Positions 35,301 to 45,990 of a DNA stretch of 64,000 nucleotides are shown piece by piece. Within the stretch, counting starts at the first letter, position 1; each line of letters starts with the position of its first letter. A program made the position numbers and the translations under genes. The DNA comes from Prosopocoilus inquinatus (lineage: Eukaryota > Arthropoda > Insecta > Coleoptera > Lucanidae), in the NCBI GenBank assembly GCA_036172665.1, contig CM069872.1, positions 41,898,101-41,962,100 on the forward strand, written 5' to 3'. The notes beneath the pieces were generated by a model that was not told the DNA's origin, made no database searches, and was given only the letters and a program-made list of their open reading frames with translations.

Positions 35301-38300
35301 CGGAATGTTCGTTGCGGTGGTCTGGGGACCCCGCGGACGCTGCGGGGCGGTGATTACGGACGACGCTGACCACCTTAGGCAAGAAATAGGGTTGACGGGA
35401 AGACGGTACCAGAGGAGAAATGGAATATATCCTGCGGGGAACTAGTAGAATATACTAGAAATAGGGACGGAAGAAATCGCGTAGTTGACCGTATAGTGTA
35501 CAATATAGAGAGTAACGGTTCATAACCTGCGGTTGACCTGCAGCAGGCTTACCAGGGCGGATCGGTTAATATCCTGCGGGGACCAGCAAAATTCCATTCC
35601 ATTTCAAAGATATTTAAGAAAATATGCTTCTCAAGTTACCCCTTTAACAGGTTATACCTCAGAATATAAAACTTCTGTAAGGTTAAATTGAAATATTTTG
35701 GTCTTTTCTATACGTGGTATAATTACTGCCGTCTTATTCGATAAAAATGCTTGACAGCTTCAAGTCTACACAAATGCAACTTTGTAGCACGTTTTATTTA
35801 ATATTCGAAAATAAATAAAGCTTTGTTTTATATCTATGGCTTCATCGCAATAAATCATTCAAAGTTCATACACAATTTTTATTCGCAGTTTTTATAGTAG
35901 CAAAAAATTTTAGAGTGTGGCAGAAAACGAAGAGCGTATCCAGTATCAGAACTTGGAGGAGGGTATGCTCTACCAGACGAATTTCCATGGTTAGCTGGGA
36001 TTTATTCTCGTTCTGATGGTAAATTTCTTTGTAGAGGAAGTATTATATCGAGATATTACGTTCTGTCAGGTATAATGGTACTCACTGCGATGATTTTCTT
36101 GACAAAACAGTTATTTAATTTTCAGCTGCTCATTGTTTTGTAACAACTCGTGAAGATCGAGTTGCCGAAAGTGACTATTTGATAGCCGCAGGCAAATACT
36201 GGCAGTATCTGGATGATCCTCGCGATTTCGAGAAACAAGTAGTTAAAGTAAAGACGTTTATGTTATCAAAACGTGAATACGAAATGAGAATTGCTTTTTA
36301 GATAAGCCGTATATATATACCGGAGGATTACCTAGGCATCGATCAAAATTATGCGTTTGATTATGCCGTTATACAATTAGAGAAGCCGTTCGTTTTGAGT
36401 AAGGGTGTCCAGCTAGTGTGCGTTGATTGGGATAATGAGTATGAGAGAATAGTTTTTTCAGAAAACAATAGAGGAATAGTAAGTACCTTCTCATTTCGCG
36501 AAAATGGTGATAATGCATTAATTTGAAGGCTGTCGGTTGGGGTTTTCCAGGATTAGGAATACCTATTGCAGATAAATTAAAAAAAATAACTGTACTACTT
36601 AGAAATAGGTCAACATGTGAAGAATTCTTGCCCAAAGATTTTGTGACAAAATATTATACATTCGATAAATTTTGTGCTGGAGTTATCGATAACAGTAGGT
36701 ACTTTTTTCTACCGTTTGACGTATTTTAAGCTAGCCTGTAAGGATTTCATAACAGCAACATGGGACCAGGGTTGGCTTGTCCAATATTTTCAAGAAAAAA
36801 AAATATAATTTTGGAAATGTGAAAAACTATTCTTAACTTTCAGAAGTAGTAATGTAATTAAGCAACTTTTATTAATAAAGTTCTGGTTCCACGTCAAATT
36901 AAAACGAAATAAAGAAATGAAGATTAGAAATCATCTAAACGCTAAAAATAACTTTTCTATTTATTTCCAGCAACTACGAAATTTTAATTAATTTCAGCTT
37001 ATTATGATATGATAACATGAAAGATTATAAAAAGTGTTCAAAATTATGGCCTTCATTTTGAATACATAACATAACCAAAGTTAGTATATGGGAAGTTGCC
37101 TAATGCAATATCGGACGGATTTGAGATTTCTCTTGTGGGTCTCAGGTCTACGACACTCGTCCAAGCTGAAGCTCCATTTAAAATCATCAGAATAGTTGCG
37201 TTGTTATGGTAACAGAAACGACTGTGCATGCGCCGTGGATCGCGACCAATCAAAATTGCCAAAATGTAGCCTGACGTCACGAGAAACCGCACGGACATCC
37301 CCTCCAGTGCGACCAGACATTTGGCTTTATGCATGTAAATCTAAGCGTATGAGATAACTTCTCACATATTAACTTTGAATTATAACGACGTATAATTGAA
37401 TGGCAAATTCTTCTAAATTACTGCCCTCTAGTCATGTTGCAAATACTACTTCTTTTTAACATAATGCGAGACGCTTGCTCTTTGATACTCTCTGTGAAAC
37501 CATTCTGGGCTAACTTGAAAGTTATCAATCTGTATATATATACAGAGTTGGGAAAAGTTTTGAATTTGGTCATTTATGAAGATAGAAGATACTGAAAATT
37601 AATTTGCGGCGACTGATTACCAGGGTCAATGTCACAATTGAAAATTATTTTTAATAATACATAATCTTTTACACAATGCAGTACACAAACAATAAACTAT
37701 AACACTTATTTTAATAAATTTATTAGCTCACGTTGCTCTCTTATTCGTTCATTAAATTTAAACCGTTCGAATAGCGCGCCCATTACCGTTTGTACATTTA
37801 TGTGCCACTAGAAAAGTACGAACATCCCGAACTCTTCGCGTACTTTCCGGATCATTTCATCGCGTAGAGGTACCTTCTCGAAACTATGGTAAATATTAAC
37901 CGGCCGTAATTGTGAACATTAGTCGGCTGGTGGCGCCACTAGTCCGATGATTAAATTCATTAGCCATACAACTATGACTGTGACAATGTTTATAATCCTT
38001 AAAGCAGAGATTACGTGCCGTGCTTATAAGGATAAGTAATGGAACATGATTATGAGAATGCATTCAGTACAGCTAGAATTATGAGAATTTTAATGAAAAA
38101 AATAAAGTATCAACTACAATTTAAAATTGTAAGCAAGAAAACGTAAATAATTCTACGTCTGAAATGTGTGACTTCGTTTCTCACTTTAATTTCGATTTGC
38201 TCATTGTGTTTTATTATGCGCCATTGTTACGGTGAAAAGGGTCGTATTGGTAATATTAGAAGTCATTATAATAACAGAAAAAATTAAAAAATTACAAAAG

Positions 38301-41300
38301 AAATCGCTTCAGGCGGTCATTGGTCACTTTTTGACCACGTTGTATAACATATTAAAGGCGTATATTTTTAGCACGGACAACAATATGATATATGTTGATA
38401 TCGTGCGTTTACTCCAGCAAACTATAAGAACTTTGAAACTGCATGTGAATCTACCAGTTGGAATGATATCATAACTGGATCCTTGGGTGAAAAATTTGGC
38501 AACTATATTGAAGTTTTAACCAAATTGGTAAACAAACAAGAAAACATTGGTTAACACGTGGAATCAAAAGAAGTGGGTCACTGACCGGTGGTTTCTTGCC
38601 TATTTAAAAAAAATATAAAAATGCATCCTTCCTAGAAGGAATATTTTCTTCTTGTCTGAAAGTCGCGGTAGTCATTCCGATCCACAAACGGGGCTCTGAT
38701 CTTAGTCGTTCCAATTTTAGACCAACATCTCTGTTGTCTATTTTCTCAAAAATTATTGAGACTATCTTTAGAGAAAAAATTCTAAGTCATCTAAATACAT
38801 TCAGTCTAATTACTACTTCACAATTTGGTTTCCAATTAAATAAATGTACAGAAGATGCTTGTTACGATCTTCTCTCCTATACTTACGAAGAAAGCTTCTT
38901 TCTGTATTTTTATTCCGCTAGGAATATTTTTTTGCTTGAGAATAGTCATACTTTTTTTCTATTAGTTCTCTTGAACGCGTAGTCCAATGGTTTTTGTTCC
39001 TGAGGATGATTGGGAGAAGATTCTCAGCGGTGGTGTATGGGTTGCTACCTCTCTGAGTATCAGCAAGATGTGCTGGGGAAATCTACTTCAGCACAGCCAG
39101 TAACTCAGTCATCACGGGCGTGAGGGTTAATTAAATGCAAAAAATTGAGCGCCACTTAATTTTTCCAGAATCATAGCGTCGCTTCTAATTATCACGATTA
39201 AACGTAAACTTGTTTGGGACACAAAACACAGAAATGATGTCAATAAGCTCTGTGCAAAGTTTAATGGATGAGTTTTGAAGGGGAAGGAAGTTATTAAGCC
39301 GAAATCCTACGTATTTTTTGTGGATCTTCCGAAGTGCGACAACTTTTATTCTAGCGTTAATAATATCTTTAATTATATATAAACATTGTCGTCTGTTTTC
39401 TCAAAAATGATTGAGACTATCGTTAAAGAAAAAATTCTAAGTTATCTAAATACATTCAATCTAATTGCTCCTTCACAATTTGGTTTTCAATTAAATAAAA
39501 GTACACAAGATGCTTGTTACGATCTTCTCTCCTATACTTATGAACATTTGAATGCAGGAAATTGTGTAGCTTCTCTCTTCTGTGACTTACCCAAAGCTTT
39601 TGACTGTGTAACTTATTCTATTCTTCTACAAAAACTATCTTCAATTGGCTTCCGTGATACAACTCTTAAATGGTTTTCATCTTATCTCAATGACCGCTCC
39701 CAGATGGTACGGGTACGTAAAGATAACAATACATCTTACAGTTTTAATGAATTACGCTTAAGCCACGGAGTTCCCCAAGGATCCATTTTGGGACCTATTT
39801 TATTTCTTCTTTATATTAATGATTTGGCGAAACTAGACATAAGTGCTAGGAAAACTTTGTTTGCGGACGACACGTCCTTCACTTGGCACGCTTCGAGTAT
39901 TGAATCTTTACAAACTACAATGATTAATGATTTACCGCTAATTAAATTTTGGTTTGATTGCTGCAGATTATCTCTTAACTTAAACAAAACTAAAGCTATT
40001 TTATACAATAGCCATAGTCAGTTGGACATACATATTAACGACATTAAAATTGAACAAGAAAAAAGCTTAAAATTTTTAGGTATTCTGATTGATACTTCTT
40101 TAAAATGGAAACTCCATATTTCGCTATTAGCTAATCAGTTATCAAAAACATGTTATGCCCTGAGAGTTGTGACGGCGGAGATCGGATTTGTTGAGGCAAG
40201 GGCTGTATATCATTGTTTGTTTAAGTCGCGACTGAGATATGGTATCTGTTACTGGGGCTTCTCTTCGAAGGAAAACTTATATACTTTATTTAAAATTCAA
40301 AAGAAAGCGATTCGCCTAATCATTAGGTCAGATTTTAGAGCTCACTGCAGACCTCTATTCATTGAAAAACAGATACTAACTCTATTTTCCCTTTTTATTT
40401 TAGAAGTCCTTTCAATGACTTTTAAACACATAAGTTTCATTCCCAAACGTGAAAAAATTCCTAATCATTACACACGAGCAGGCAACAACTTGACACTGCC
40501 GCTACCTAATTCATCTTTACGTAAAAACTCTCCATACTACCTTGGTAGAGTTTTATTCAATAAACTACCTAACCATCTAAGGGATTTAAATAACTTAAAA
40601 GCTTTTAGGCAAAAAGTCAAACCTTTTCTCATGAATTGTGCGTTTTACTCTATTGAGGAGTTCCTTTCGTTCCAACGACTTCCGTGACAGAATATGTTAA
40701 GAATATTGTTTTTTTAGACATATACTTTAATGTGTACTTTCTAATCTTATTTTAATAATTTTATTAATTTTAGTCTTCATTTTATACTTATTATTATGTA
40801 TATTTTATTATTATGTATACTGTACCGGCGCCTGATGGGTTAATAAATCCTTACTTACTTGCTTACTTACTATGAGGTGTCCCATTAAAAAAATGAGTGT
40901 TTTAATAATTTGAGTTTTAACTCGTTATGTGTAAACGGTGACAAATGAGCAATTTTGTTCTGCTAGAAAATAAATTTCACCTATTATATAGGACGTTAAA
41001 ATTATGAATAGCTTAAACAGCGACATATTACGATTGCTTTTTGACCTAGCATTGCATTATGATTGACAAATAAAGCCAGTCTGTTACATAATAAGTCATC
41101 CCATGCAAGGCGGCCATGTTAAAGTTATGCTAATTTAGACAAAAGTGGTTATAACTTGTCATAGACCTAATATAAAATATTAAATCTTTATATTTTTAGA
41201 AAAGGCACGCGATCAAATTAAACTTTGGTCCACAGTAACTTCACGGAACATCCTATCATGTATTATTAAAAATAATTTTTAATTGTGAACATTGATCCTG

Positions 41301-41596
41301 GTAATCGATTGCGGCAGGTTTTATCTTCTTAAATAACTTCATAAACGACCAAATTCAGAACTTTGCCGAACTCTGTACATTTCCGTTTCTTTTTGTTTTC
41401 AGAAACGAACGTCTGCGACATCAGCAGAGGCGGAGGATTATATTTTCGGGACTACGATTATAGATTTTACGTAAGGGGAATAGTGAGTGTGACTCCCTCG
41501 GGGGCACGCAGTTGCGATTCAAATCGTTTTGCATTGTACACTAAAGTTTCAAAACATCTTGATGAAATTGGAAAAATAACCAAGCGAGAGATGTAA
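23383..41596 (+). CDS. Gene B: ModSP-derived serine protease homologue (inactive) with three Cys-rich modules
   Basis: Eleven in-phase exons: 23383-23428, 28699-28792, 28856-29064, 29626-29656, 32887-33092, 33292-33495, 35914-36069, 36126-36247, 36302-36478, 36529-36694, 41403-41596; 1,605 bp, 534 codons plus stop, no internal stop. The signal peptide is M-S-S-I-N-L-L-V-A-G. Next come an R-I-K-R-Q segment, a CCP module replacing A's LDLa modules, a short T/P linker exon, a CCP, a second Cys-rich module and a trypsin domain. His57 and Asp102 are kept, but A's C-G-G-D-S-G-G-G has become C-D-I-S-R-G-G-G, so Ser195 aligns with Arg. The activation site T-L-I-I-G-G is S-E-L-G-G, without Ile16. It should be a secreted pseudo-protease; a cofactor or decoy role is inference. 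The introns total more than 16 kb, filled with transposons. Confidence 0.82.
24429..25015. mobile_element. TIR MITE in gene B intron 1
   Basis: The ends ggggtgtctcataacatacg and cgtatgttatgagacacgca are inverted repeats, and similarity continues about 40 bp inwards. There is no coding capacity. Confidence 0.75.
25451..25590. mobile_element. Small MITE
   Basis: About 135 bp with inverted ends taggcccagttttacaa and ttgtaaaactggaccttag. Inner pairs (ggcttaa.../...gtttaagcc) add a second stem. Confidence 0.65.
26200..26540 (-). pseudogene. Decayed non-LTR reverse transcriptase fragment
   Basis: Reverse-strand reading gives K-A-F-D-L-I-N-H-K-V-L-S near 26525-26490, Q-G-S-I-L near 26360-26345 and L-Y-A-D-D-T-Q-L near 26305-26280. 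These are RT motifs in the right order and spacing, with frameshifts between. It is too broken to give a long ORF and differs from the other RT copies in the window. Confidence 0.7.
26775..27310. mobile_element. Composite TIR element with nested snapback repeat and a palindrome
   Basis: The ends gggaaagttcgtgcggat (near 26769) and ccgcaccaactttccaaaca (near 27128) match the element at 45770-45990, which also lies in the first intron of paralogue C. A snapback-repeat copy (about 26890-27060) has inserted in it. The right side continues as a near-perfect palindrome of tactcagtattggataaata units at about 27158-27295. Confidence 0.6.
27721..28655. mobile_element. Element with repeated gtatctagatac motifs (hAT-like), empty in paralogue C
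   Basis: Both ends are packed with copies of gtatctagatac and gtatctaaatac in both orientations (27738-27900 and 28530-28645). Gene C has the same intron sequence without it: tgtggatatttattaattca at about 46412. The flanks atgtggag and atgtgtgg look like a worn 8-bp target duplication. The interior has no recognisable transposase. Confidence 0.7.
29705..30180 (+). pseudogene. Old mariner-like fossil in gene B intron
   Basis: The ends are acgaggtctgttcgatat and ccagacagacctcgtatgt. 30020-30070 reads K-D-F-A-D-C-F-E-K-S as in mariner transposase C-termini. It lies at the same position as the fossils in genes A and C. Confidence 0.7.
30665..32470. mobile_element. TIR element with catttgcgcc repeats
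   Basis: The left end has gggacacttgcgcc, then catttgcgccaccgatacat. The right end has the inverted form atgtatcggtggcgcaaatg followed by gcaaatgtcccgacaccc. At least three catttgcgcc units sit at each end. No long ORF remains. The family is not assigned. Confidence 0.75.
31690..32080. repeat. Snapback repeat, copy at 31.7 kb
   Basis: 31690-31790 is a palindrome of the module containing gcgacatcttactatcgctt and its complement around attgctgacattgcaat. The tcgagctacgtttctgctga module follows. It is nested in the 30665-32470 element. Confidence 0.75.
33115..33235. repeat. Short hairpin inside a gene B intron
   Basis: ttcttcacctatggatgaat pairs with its near-complement in agaaggtgaagtaatc, and ccgccaggtag with acctggcag. 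The intron 33093-33291 is about 200 bp against about 60-70 bp in genes A and C, so this is an insertion specific to B. Confidence 0.6.
33545..35745. mobile_element. Long-TIR element in gene B intron
   Basis: The left arm (from 33545, with aataattataccacgtatag) and the right arm (to 35745, with ctatacgtggtataattact) are inverted repeats of roughly 120-140 bp. The interior of 2 kb has no coding region I can identify. A GC-rich patch at 35285-35580 contains several copies of tcctgcgggga. Confidence 0.7.
33948..35265. mobile_element. Nested TIR element
   Basis: gggcgttcttttactgtgtg near 33953 pairs with cacagtaaaagaacaccctg near 35237. It sits wholly inside the long-TIR element. Short ORFs at 34947-35275 overlap on both strands and are not recognised. 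Confidence 0.6.
38632..38888 (+). pseudogene. Non-LTR RT fragment (early RT motifs)
   Basis: It reads V-A-V-V-I-P-I-H-K-R-G-S then N-F-R-P-T-S, the start of an RT domain, and breaks off after L-L-S-Y-T-Y-E. The last ~160 bp are repeated, with about 10 percent difference, at the start of the 39386 ORF. A ~495-bp repeat separates the two. Confidence 0.75.
38889..39386 (+). repeat. ~495-bp dispersed repeat, copy 1
   Basis: It begins aagcttctttctgtattttt and ends with atctttaattatatataaac. It matches 41818-42311 at high identity. Both copies abut fragments of non-LTR RT, so it may be part of a retrotransposon or a SINE riding with it. It has no ORF of note. Confidence 0.75.
39386..40687 (+). CDS. 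Jockey/CR1-group reverse transcriptase, 5'-truncated
   Basis: An open frame of 433 codons without stops. RT motifs in order: F-S-K-M-I-E-T-I, F-C-D-L-P-K-A-F-D, H-G-V-P-Q-G-S-I-L-G-P, the catalytic F-A-D-D-T near 39865, then a typical C-terminus ending F-Y-S-I-E-E-F-L. No endonuclease or ORF1 is present, so it is a 5'-truncated copy and not a host gene. The 3' end has gatgggttaataaat followed by imperfect cttactta repeats (40849-40870). It is the best-preserved member of the family also found at 5560-7475. Confidence 0.9.
   Translation: MSSVFSKMIETIVKEKILSYLNTFNLIAPSQFGFQLNKSTQDACYDLLSYTYEHLNAGNCVASLFCDLPKAFDCVTYSILLQKLSSIGFRDTTLKWFSSYLNDRSQMVRVRKDNNTSYSFNELRLSHGVPQGSILGPILFLLYINDLAKLDISARKTLFADDTSFTWHASSIESLQTTMINDLPLIKFWFDCCRLSLNLNKTKAILYNSHSQLDIHINDIKIEQEKSLKFLGILIDTSLKWKLHISLLANQLSKTCYALRVVTAEIGFVEARAVYHCLFKSRLRYGICYWGFSSKENLYTLFKIQKKAIRLIIRSDFRAHCRPLFIEKQILTLFSLFILEVLSMTFKHISFIPKREKIPNHYTRAGNNLTLPLPNSSLRKNSPYYLGRVLFNKLPNHLRDLNNLKAFRQKVKPFLMNCAFYSIEEFLSFQRLP
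40985..41125. repeat. Partial snapback repeat
   Basis: It contains cagcgacatattacgattgc, ttgacctagcattgca and catgcaaggcggccatg, matching the right module of the 63.6 kb copy. Confidence 0.65.
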
Positions 41597-41699
41597 CATA
41601 AGAGATGTCAGACAATTAAATAATTTGTAACAGAACTTCGTTGTTTATTATTTTTTCAAAGCGATCTTCATAAGAAGAGATTGCCACGAAAAAATTCTC

Positions 41700-41816
41700 G
41701 GTGAACAGAAGCGAAGCACTTGGGAGTCACCCTGGACACTAAGTTCACTTTGAGATTGCACGTCGCCAGAACCAAACAGATCTTAGCTAAGCTACGGGTT
41801 GATGAGCCGGTGGAAG
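41700..41816 (+). pseudogene. Short non-LTR RT scrap
   Basis: H-L-G-V-T-L-D-T-K-F-T is the standard post-RT motif of non-LTR elements. It runs directly into the second copy of the 495-bp repeat. Confidence 0.6.
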
Positions 41817-41817
41817 A

Positions 41818-42311
41818 AAGCTTCTTTCTGTATTTTTATTCCGCTAGGAATATTTTTTTGCTTGAGAATAGTCATACTTTTTTTTCTATTAGTTCTCTTG
41901 AACTCGTAGTCCAATGGTTTTTGTTCCTGAGGATGATTGGGAGAAGTTTCTCAGCGGTGGTGTATGGGTTGCTACCTATCTGAGTATCAGCAAGATGTGC
42001 TGGGGAAATCAACTTCAGCACAGCCAGTAACTCAGTCGTCATGGGCGTGAGGGTTAATTAAATGCAAAAAATTGAGCGTCACTTAATTTTTCCAGAATCA
42101 TAGCGTCGCTTTTAATTGTCACGATTAAACGAAAACTTGCTTGGGACACAAAACGCAAAAGTGATGTAAATAAGCTCTGTGCAAAGTTTAATGGATGAGT
42201 TTTGAAGGGGAAGGAAGTTATTAAGCCAAAATCCTACGTTCTTTTTGTGGATCTCCCAAAGTGCGACAACTTTTATCATAGCGTTAAGAATATCTTTAAT
42301 TATGTATGAAC
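41818..42311 (+). repeat. ~495-bp dispersed repeat, copy 2
   Basis: Same repeat as 38889-39386, starting aagcttctttctgtattttt. It lies just downstream of gene B. Confidence 0.75.
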
Positions 42312-43217
42312 ACTATTGATAAAGCAGTTCACTGTTTGCAAGGTTTGGATAGATAACCTTTGACGGGAGAAAAAGTTATTAATCTAAGTCTTGCGCAAGT
42401 TAACACGGATTTTCAGTTAGCAATAGCTCTTATTCCAGCGGCAGGAATTTGTTGTAATTGTGTATACAGACCGTTCAAAAGTTACTCGGTACTATTGCAA
42501 ACTTTCTTATTATTAAAGTTACAGAAACGGTTAAATTAGCAAACTGGTAGTACTTTTTGCCTTGATTTCAGCGACGCGTTCAAAAAAAAGGCAGCTGAAC
42601 ATCGCGTTTACGAAATAAAGTGAAAAGAACCCATTTTGTAAATGGAACGCGCTGTATATTATTTGACCAATCGATAGAGAATAAAATTGTGAATTAAAAT
42701 TGTTCTTTATCATTTTATCGGAAATTTCTTCGTATTTGGCAGAATAGTCAGATTACTGGTGTAATAAGCTGCAAGAACATTTTTTTAAAATTTTATTTGA
42801 AAGTAGGTGAAAATACGATAATTTAGATAAATTTCTTTTTTTTTTTTTGATAAATGAATATTAAAGCCATGAAAAATAAAAGAAATTTGAATTGATTAAA
42901 TTCCCGCCAAAAGACACATTCTGACCGTGTGACGTCAATGTTCATAAACTGTCAAATCGTAATAGGTGAGTATAAATACGAACACATAAAACTTATTAAA
43001 ATGTATAGTAAAACATAATATCAGTATTGTGCTGTGCTATAATGTAAAAGTGTCTGTGCAAGAACTCCGAACAAATTATTTATAAACCTCTCACAAAATT
43101 TAGTGTTACCAACATTACTTCTCAATGGCGAAAAGTTCCCGTTTCGCGTGTTGTGACTCCTGTCCAAACATCATCCGAATGTGTCTGCTGTCTATGCTTT
43201 ATATGAACTATTGCATA
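42312..43217. other. Spacer between gene B and mariner 2
   Basis: I see no gene, no paired repeat ends and no RNA gene in this AT-rich stretch. Confidence 0.4.
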
Positions 43218-44495
43218 CGTGGGCTGCTGGAAAAGTTTCTGGAAACGGTATGAAAAAACGCATATGAAATTTGGTAAACGGTATCATTGTTTTTCGAAGT
43301 ATTCGCCTTTGACGTCAATACACTTTTGCATACGCTAGAACCAATTTCTAAAGCACGTTTTCCACTCTAAAGATGGTACCTAAGAAACCAGTGTCCGGAA
43401 TGTTTCAGCCGACGAGAATCGCTCACCACGCATTTTATTTTTGATATTTGGGAACAAAAAGAAATCATTAGGTGATAAATCAGGTGAATATGGACAATGA
43501 GTCATTAATTCAACATTTTTGTTGGACAAAAATCAACTGTTTGACGGGCTGAGTGAGAGCTGGCGTTGTCATGATGGAGAATAATTCGTCGATTTCGATT
43601 GTTTCTTCTTATTTGATCGATGACTTCCGGCAAACAAATTGTAGTATACCAGTCAGCATTCACGGTTTTATGATCCTCTAAAGCCACGGTTGCTATATGT
43701 CCAGTTAAACCAAAGAAACAAGCAATCATTTGCTTCGCAGCACTGCGTGAACGGACAAATTTTGTTGGTTTTGGTTCATTTTGAAATACCCAAATGGTAG
43801 ATTGTTGTTTACTTTCTGGCTCGTACGAATAGATCCACGTTTCGTCACCATTAGCGATGTTATAAACTAAATTTAACGACCTCCATTGAATTTCTTGAGC
43901 ATTTCTTCGCACCATTTGACACGACCCTGCTTTTGCGCTTCTGTTAAATTGTGTGGGATCCAACGACTGCAAAGCTTTCGTACGTTCAAATGATCATGCA
44001 AAATCTGGTGTATTGCTTTCATGTCAATACGTAGGGATGCTTGAATTTCACGGTATGTCACATGTCGATCTCGCTCAAGCATTTCACGCACAGCATCTAC
44101 ATTAGTGGCAGCAACAGATGTTGATGGACGCCCTTCACGAAATTCGTCACTGAGAGAGGTACGTCCATGCTGGAATTCGGCAAACCAATTATAAACACTG
44201 CTCTTTGATGGTGCTTCATCTCCAAAAGCCAAATGAAGCCGATCGAGGCATTGTTTCGGCGTTAGACCACATTTGAAACTGTAAAAAATGATGGCACGAA
44301 AATTTTAACGCGATATTTCCATGTTTACACAAAATTACTTTTTCTCAAATGCTGTACAAACAAAACTAGTTCACTTGGATACGAACTGTCAGTAGAATTA
44401 TAGGCGAAAAATGTAAAATTTTTCAAATATGAGAGTTGATAAACGCTAACAATTCTAGATCTACTAGATTCCAGAAAATTTTCCAGCAGCCCACG
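43218..44495 (-). mobile_element. Mariner element 2
   Basis: 1,278 bp between TA dinucleotides (43216-43217 and 44496-44497), with the same TIRs as copies 1 and 3. A (gatgc)n tract, 44503-44525, follows the right end. Confidence 0.92.
43280..44320 (-). pseudogene. Mariner transposase, copy 2, several breaks
   Basis: The start codon region (near 44320) is followed within five codons by a stop. Open pieces are 44232-43873 and 43972-43505, in different frames. The core shows G-D-E-T-W and H-H-D-N-A, so two catalytic Asp are readable. A stretch around 43405-43410 is deleted relative to copies 1 and 3. A TAG near 43336 replaces a Glu codon, and the same stop occurs in copy 3. Confidence 0.88.
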
Positions 44496-45353
44496 TATAG
44501 AGATGATGCGATGCGATGCGATGCGACGCGGTTCGGCTTAGTGTGCGTTGGCCTTAATGGAAACGTGCGCTTTGCTGTTTTTAAGCTTTTGCACTTGTTT
44601 ACGCTCGCAAAATAAAATAAAAAAAGGTCAAGTAAATTGCGAAACTGATTCAACATCAAAACAGGACGACAATATAGAGACGGACTATTATCGGGCGCTT
44701 TGGGAATGGGACACATTTGCATTCCAATTCGGCAATAACGTGCATATATTATGTGTGGTGTGTATCTTCAGAGGTCATGGTCACAATGTCTTGTAGGAGT
44801 TTTAATTTACTTGTTACTTGAATCCTTCTGAATTTGTGTAAGTTCAAAAAGTTCAAAAACTAAAAAAAAAAAAAACAAAAACATTTAGCGATCAGGGTTT
44901 TTATTCTTCAGGGGTTCTTAGTTTCATCGCCATTAATCTTCGTTTAAGATTAATTATTAACGTAAATTTTAAGAAAAAAATGTTTTGTCTTGGATGGGCT
45001 TACAATAAACAGTAAACCATCTAACTGTAAAATACATATAAATACCGTTTCATTGTTATTAACATAAAATTCACAAAACAATTGTAAATATGTTTTTCGG
45101 TCTCAGTCTAAAATTACTGATTCTCCATTCGTTCAAACTTTCCTGAACGGAGTTATTTGCATGCCGAGGCAGGAAAATAAAAACAGGGATTTTGCATGAA
45201 CGATATTTAGATTGTTAGCGCTGATTGAGATTGAAATTTCAAATTAAACCTCACAAATTGAGGAAAAATTAATATTTCAGTGTTTTTTAACTTTTATACT
45301 TATAGCTAAAATTTTCTTAAATGAAGTTGATTATTATCCGATGAGAAATGTAA

Positions 45354-45523
45354 GTAAAAGGTTTTTTTAATCTTGAAACGGACACAATTATGATTAGAAG
45401 TACACCCAACGTTTCGCTGTAGATTTACATAAATAAAAATAAATAAATAAATCTGCAGCGAAGCGTTGAGTTTACTTCTAATCATAATTCTGTCCGTTTC
45501 AAGATTAAAAAAACCTTTTAACT
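45354..45523. repeat. Hairpin MITE in gene C intron 1
   Basis: The ~70-bp arms (from taaaaggtttttttaatctt to its complement) surround an aaataaataaataaat loop. B lacks it. Confidence 0.85.
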
Positions 45524-45769
45524 AAAATTTTCGATTTTTGTAAATCAATTCATCTAATTCGGCGTTGAATTGTACCGCTAACATAAAAAAGATAAATTTC
45601 CTAATCGACATTATTTTGGCAATAATAATTGTTTTAATTAAAAAAAAAAAGGATTTGCACTTGTGGGACCGACGCGAAGACGAGGCCCCACAAATCGTGC
45701 TCATACTCGCAAAAGTACAGTTTCTGGCCTAGTGATACAAACAACTATTTACGTTGATCAGAATTTAAA

Positions 45770-45990
45770 GTTCGTGCGGATTGTGAAACACACTTGAGAT
45801 TATCAAATTAATTGACTTATTCTATCACATCAAGTTTTACAAATGCATAAATTAAAATGTAATTTGTCAAAATAATAAAAAAAGTAATTGACATAGTGCT
45901 TGATAACCAAGATTTTGTATAAATGAATAAATCTTTTCTTGAAAAATTCGCACGAACTTTCCGAACAACGCAATAGTTATTCATTATTGG
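45770..45990. mobile_element. TIR element related to that at 26775
   Basis: The ends aaagttcgtgcggattgtga and ttcgcacgaactttccgaac are inverted. Interior sequence matches the 26.8-27.1 kb element in gene B, so it probably predates the B/C split. Confidence 0.7.

Larger units (their letters stand above)
37547..41379. mobile_element. Long-TIR element enclosing retrotransposon copies, gene B last intron
   Basis: The ~135-bp inverted repeats run from cagagttgggaaaagttttg (37550) to its near-complement ending aactctgtac (41379); both contain ttgaatttggtc and taccagg...caatg blocks. TA flanks the ends. The right end is only about 25 bp before the last coding exon of gene B. Non-LTR fragments at 38.6-40.8 kb are nested within it. 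Confidence 0.72.
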
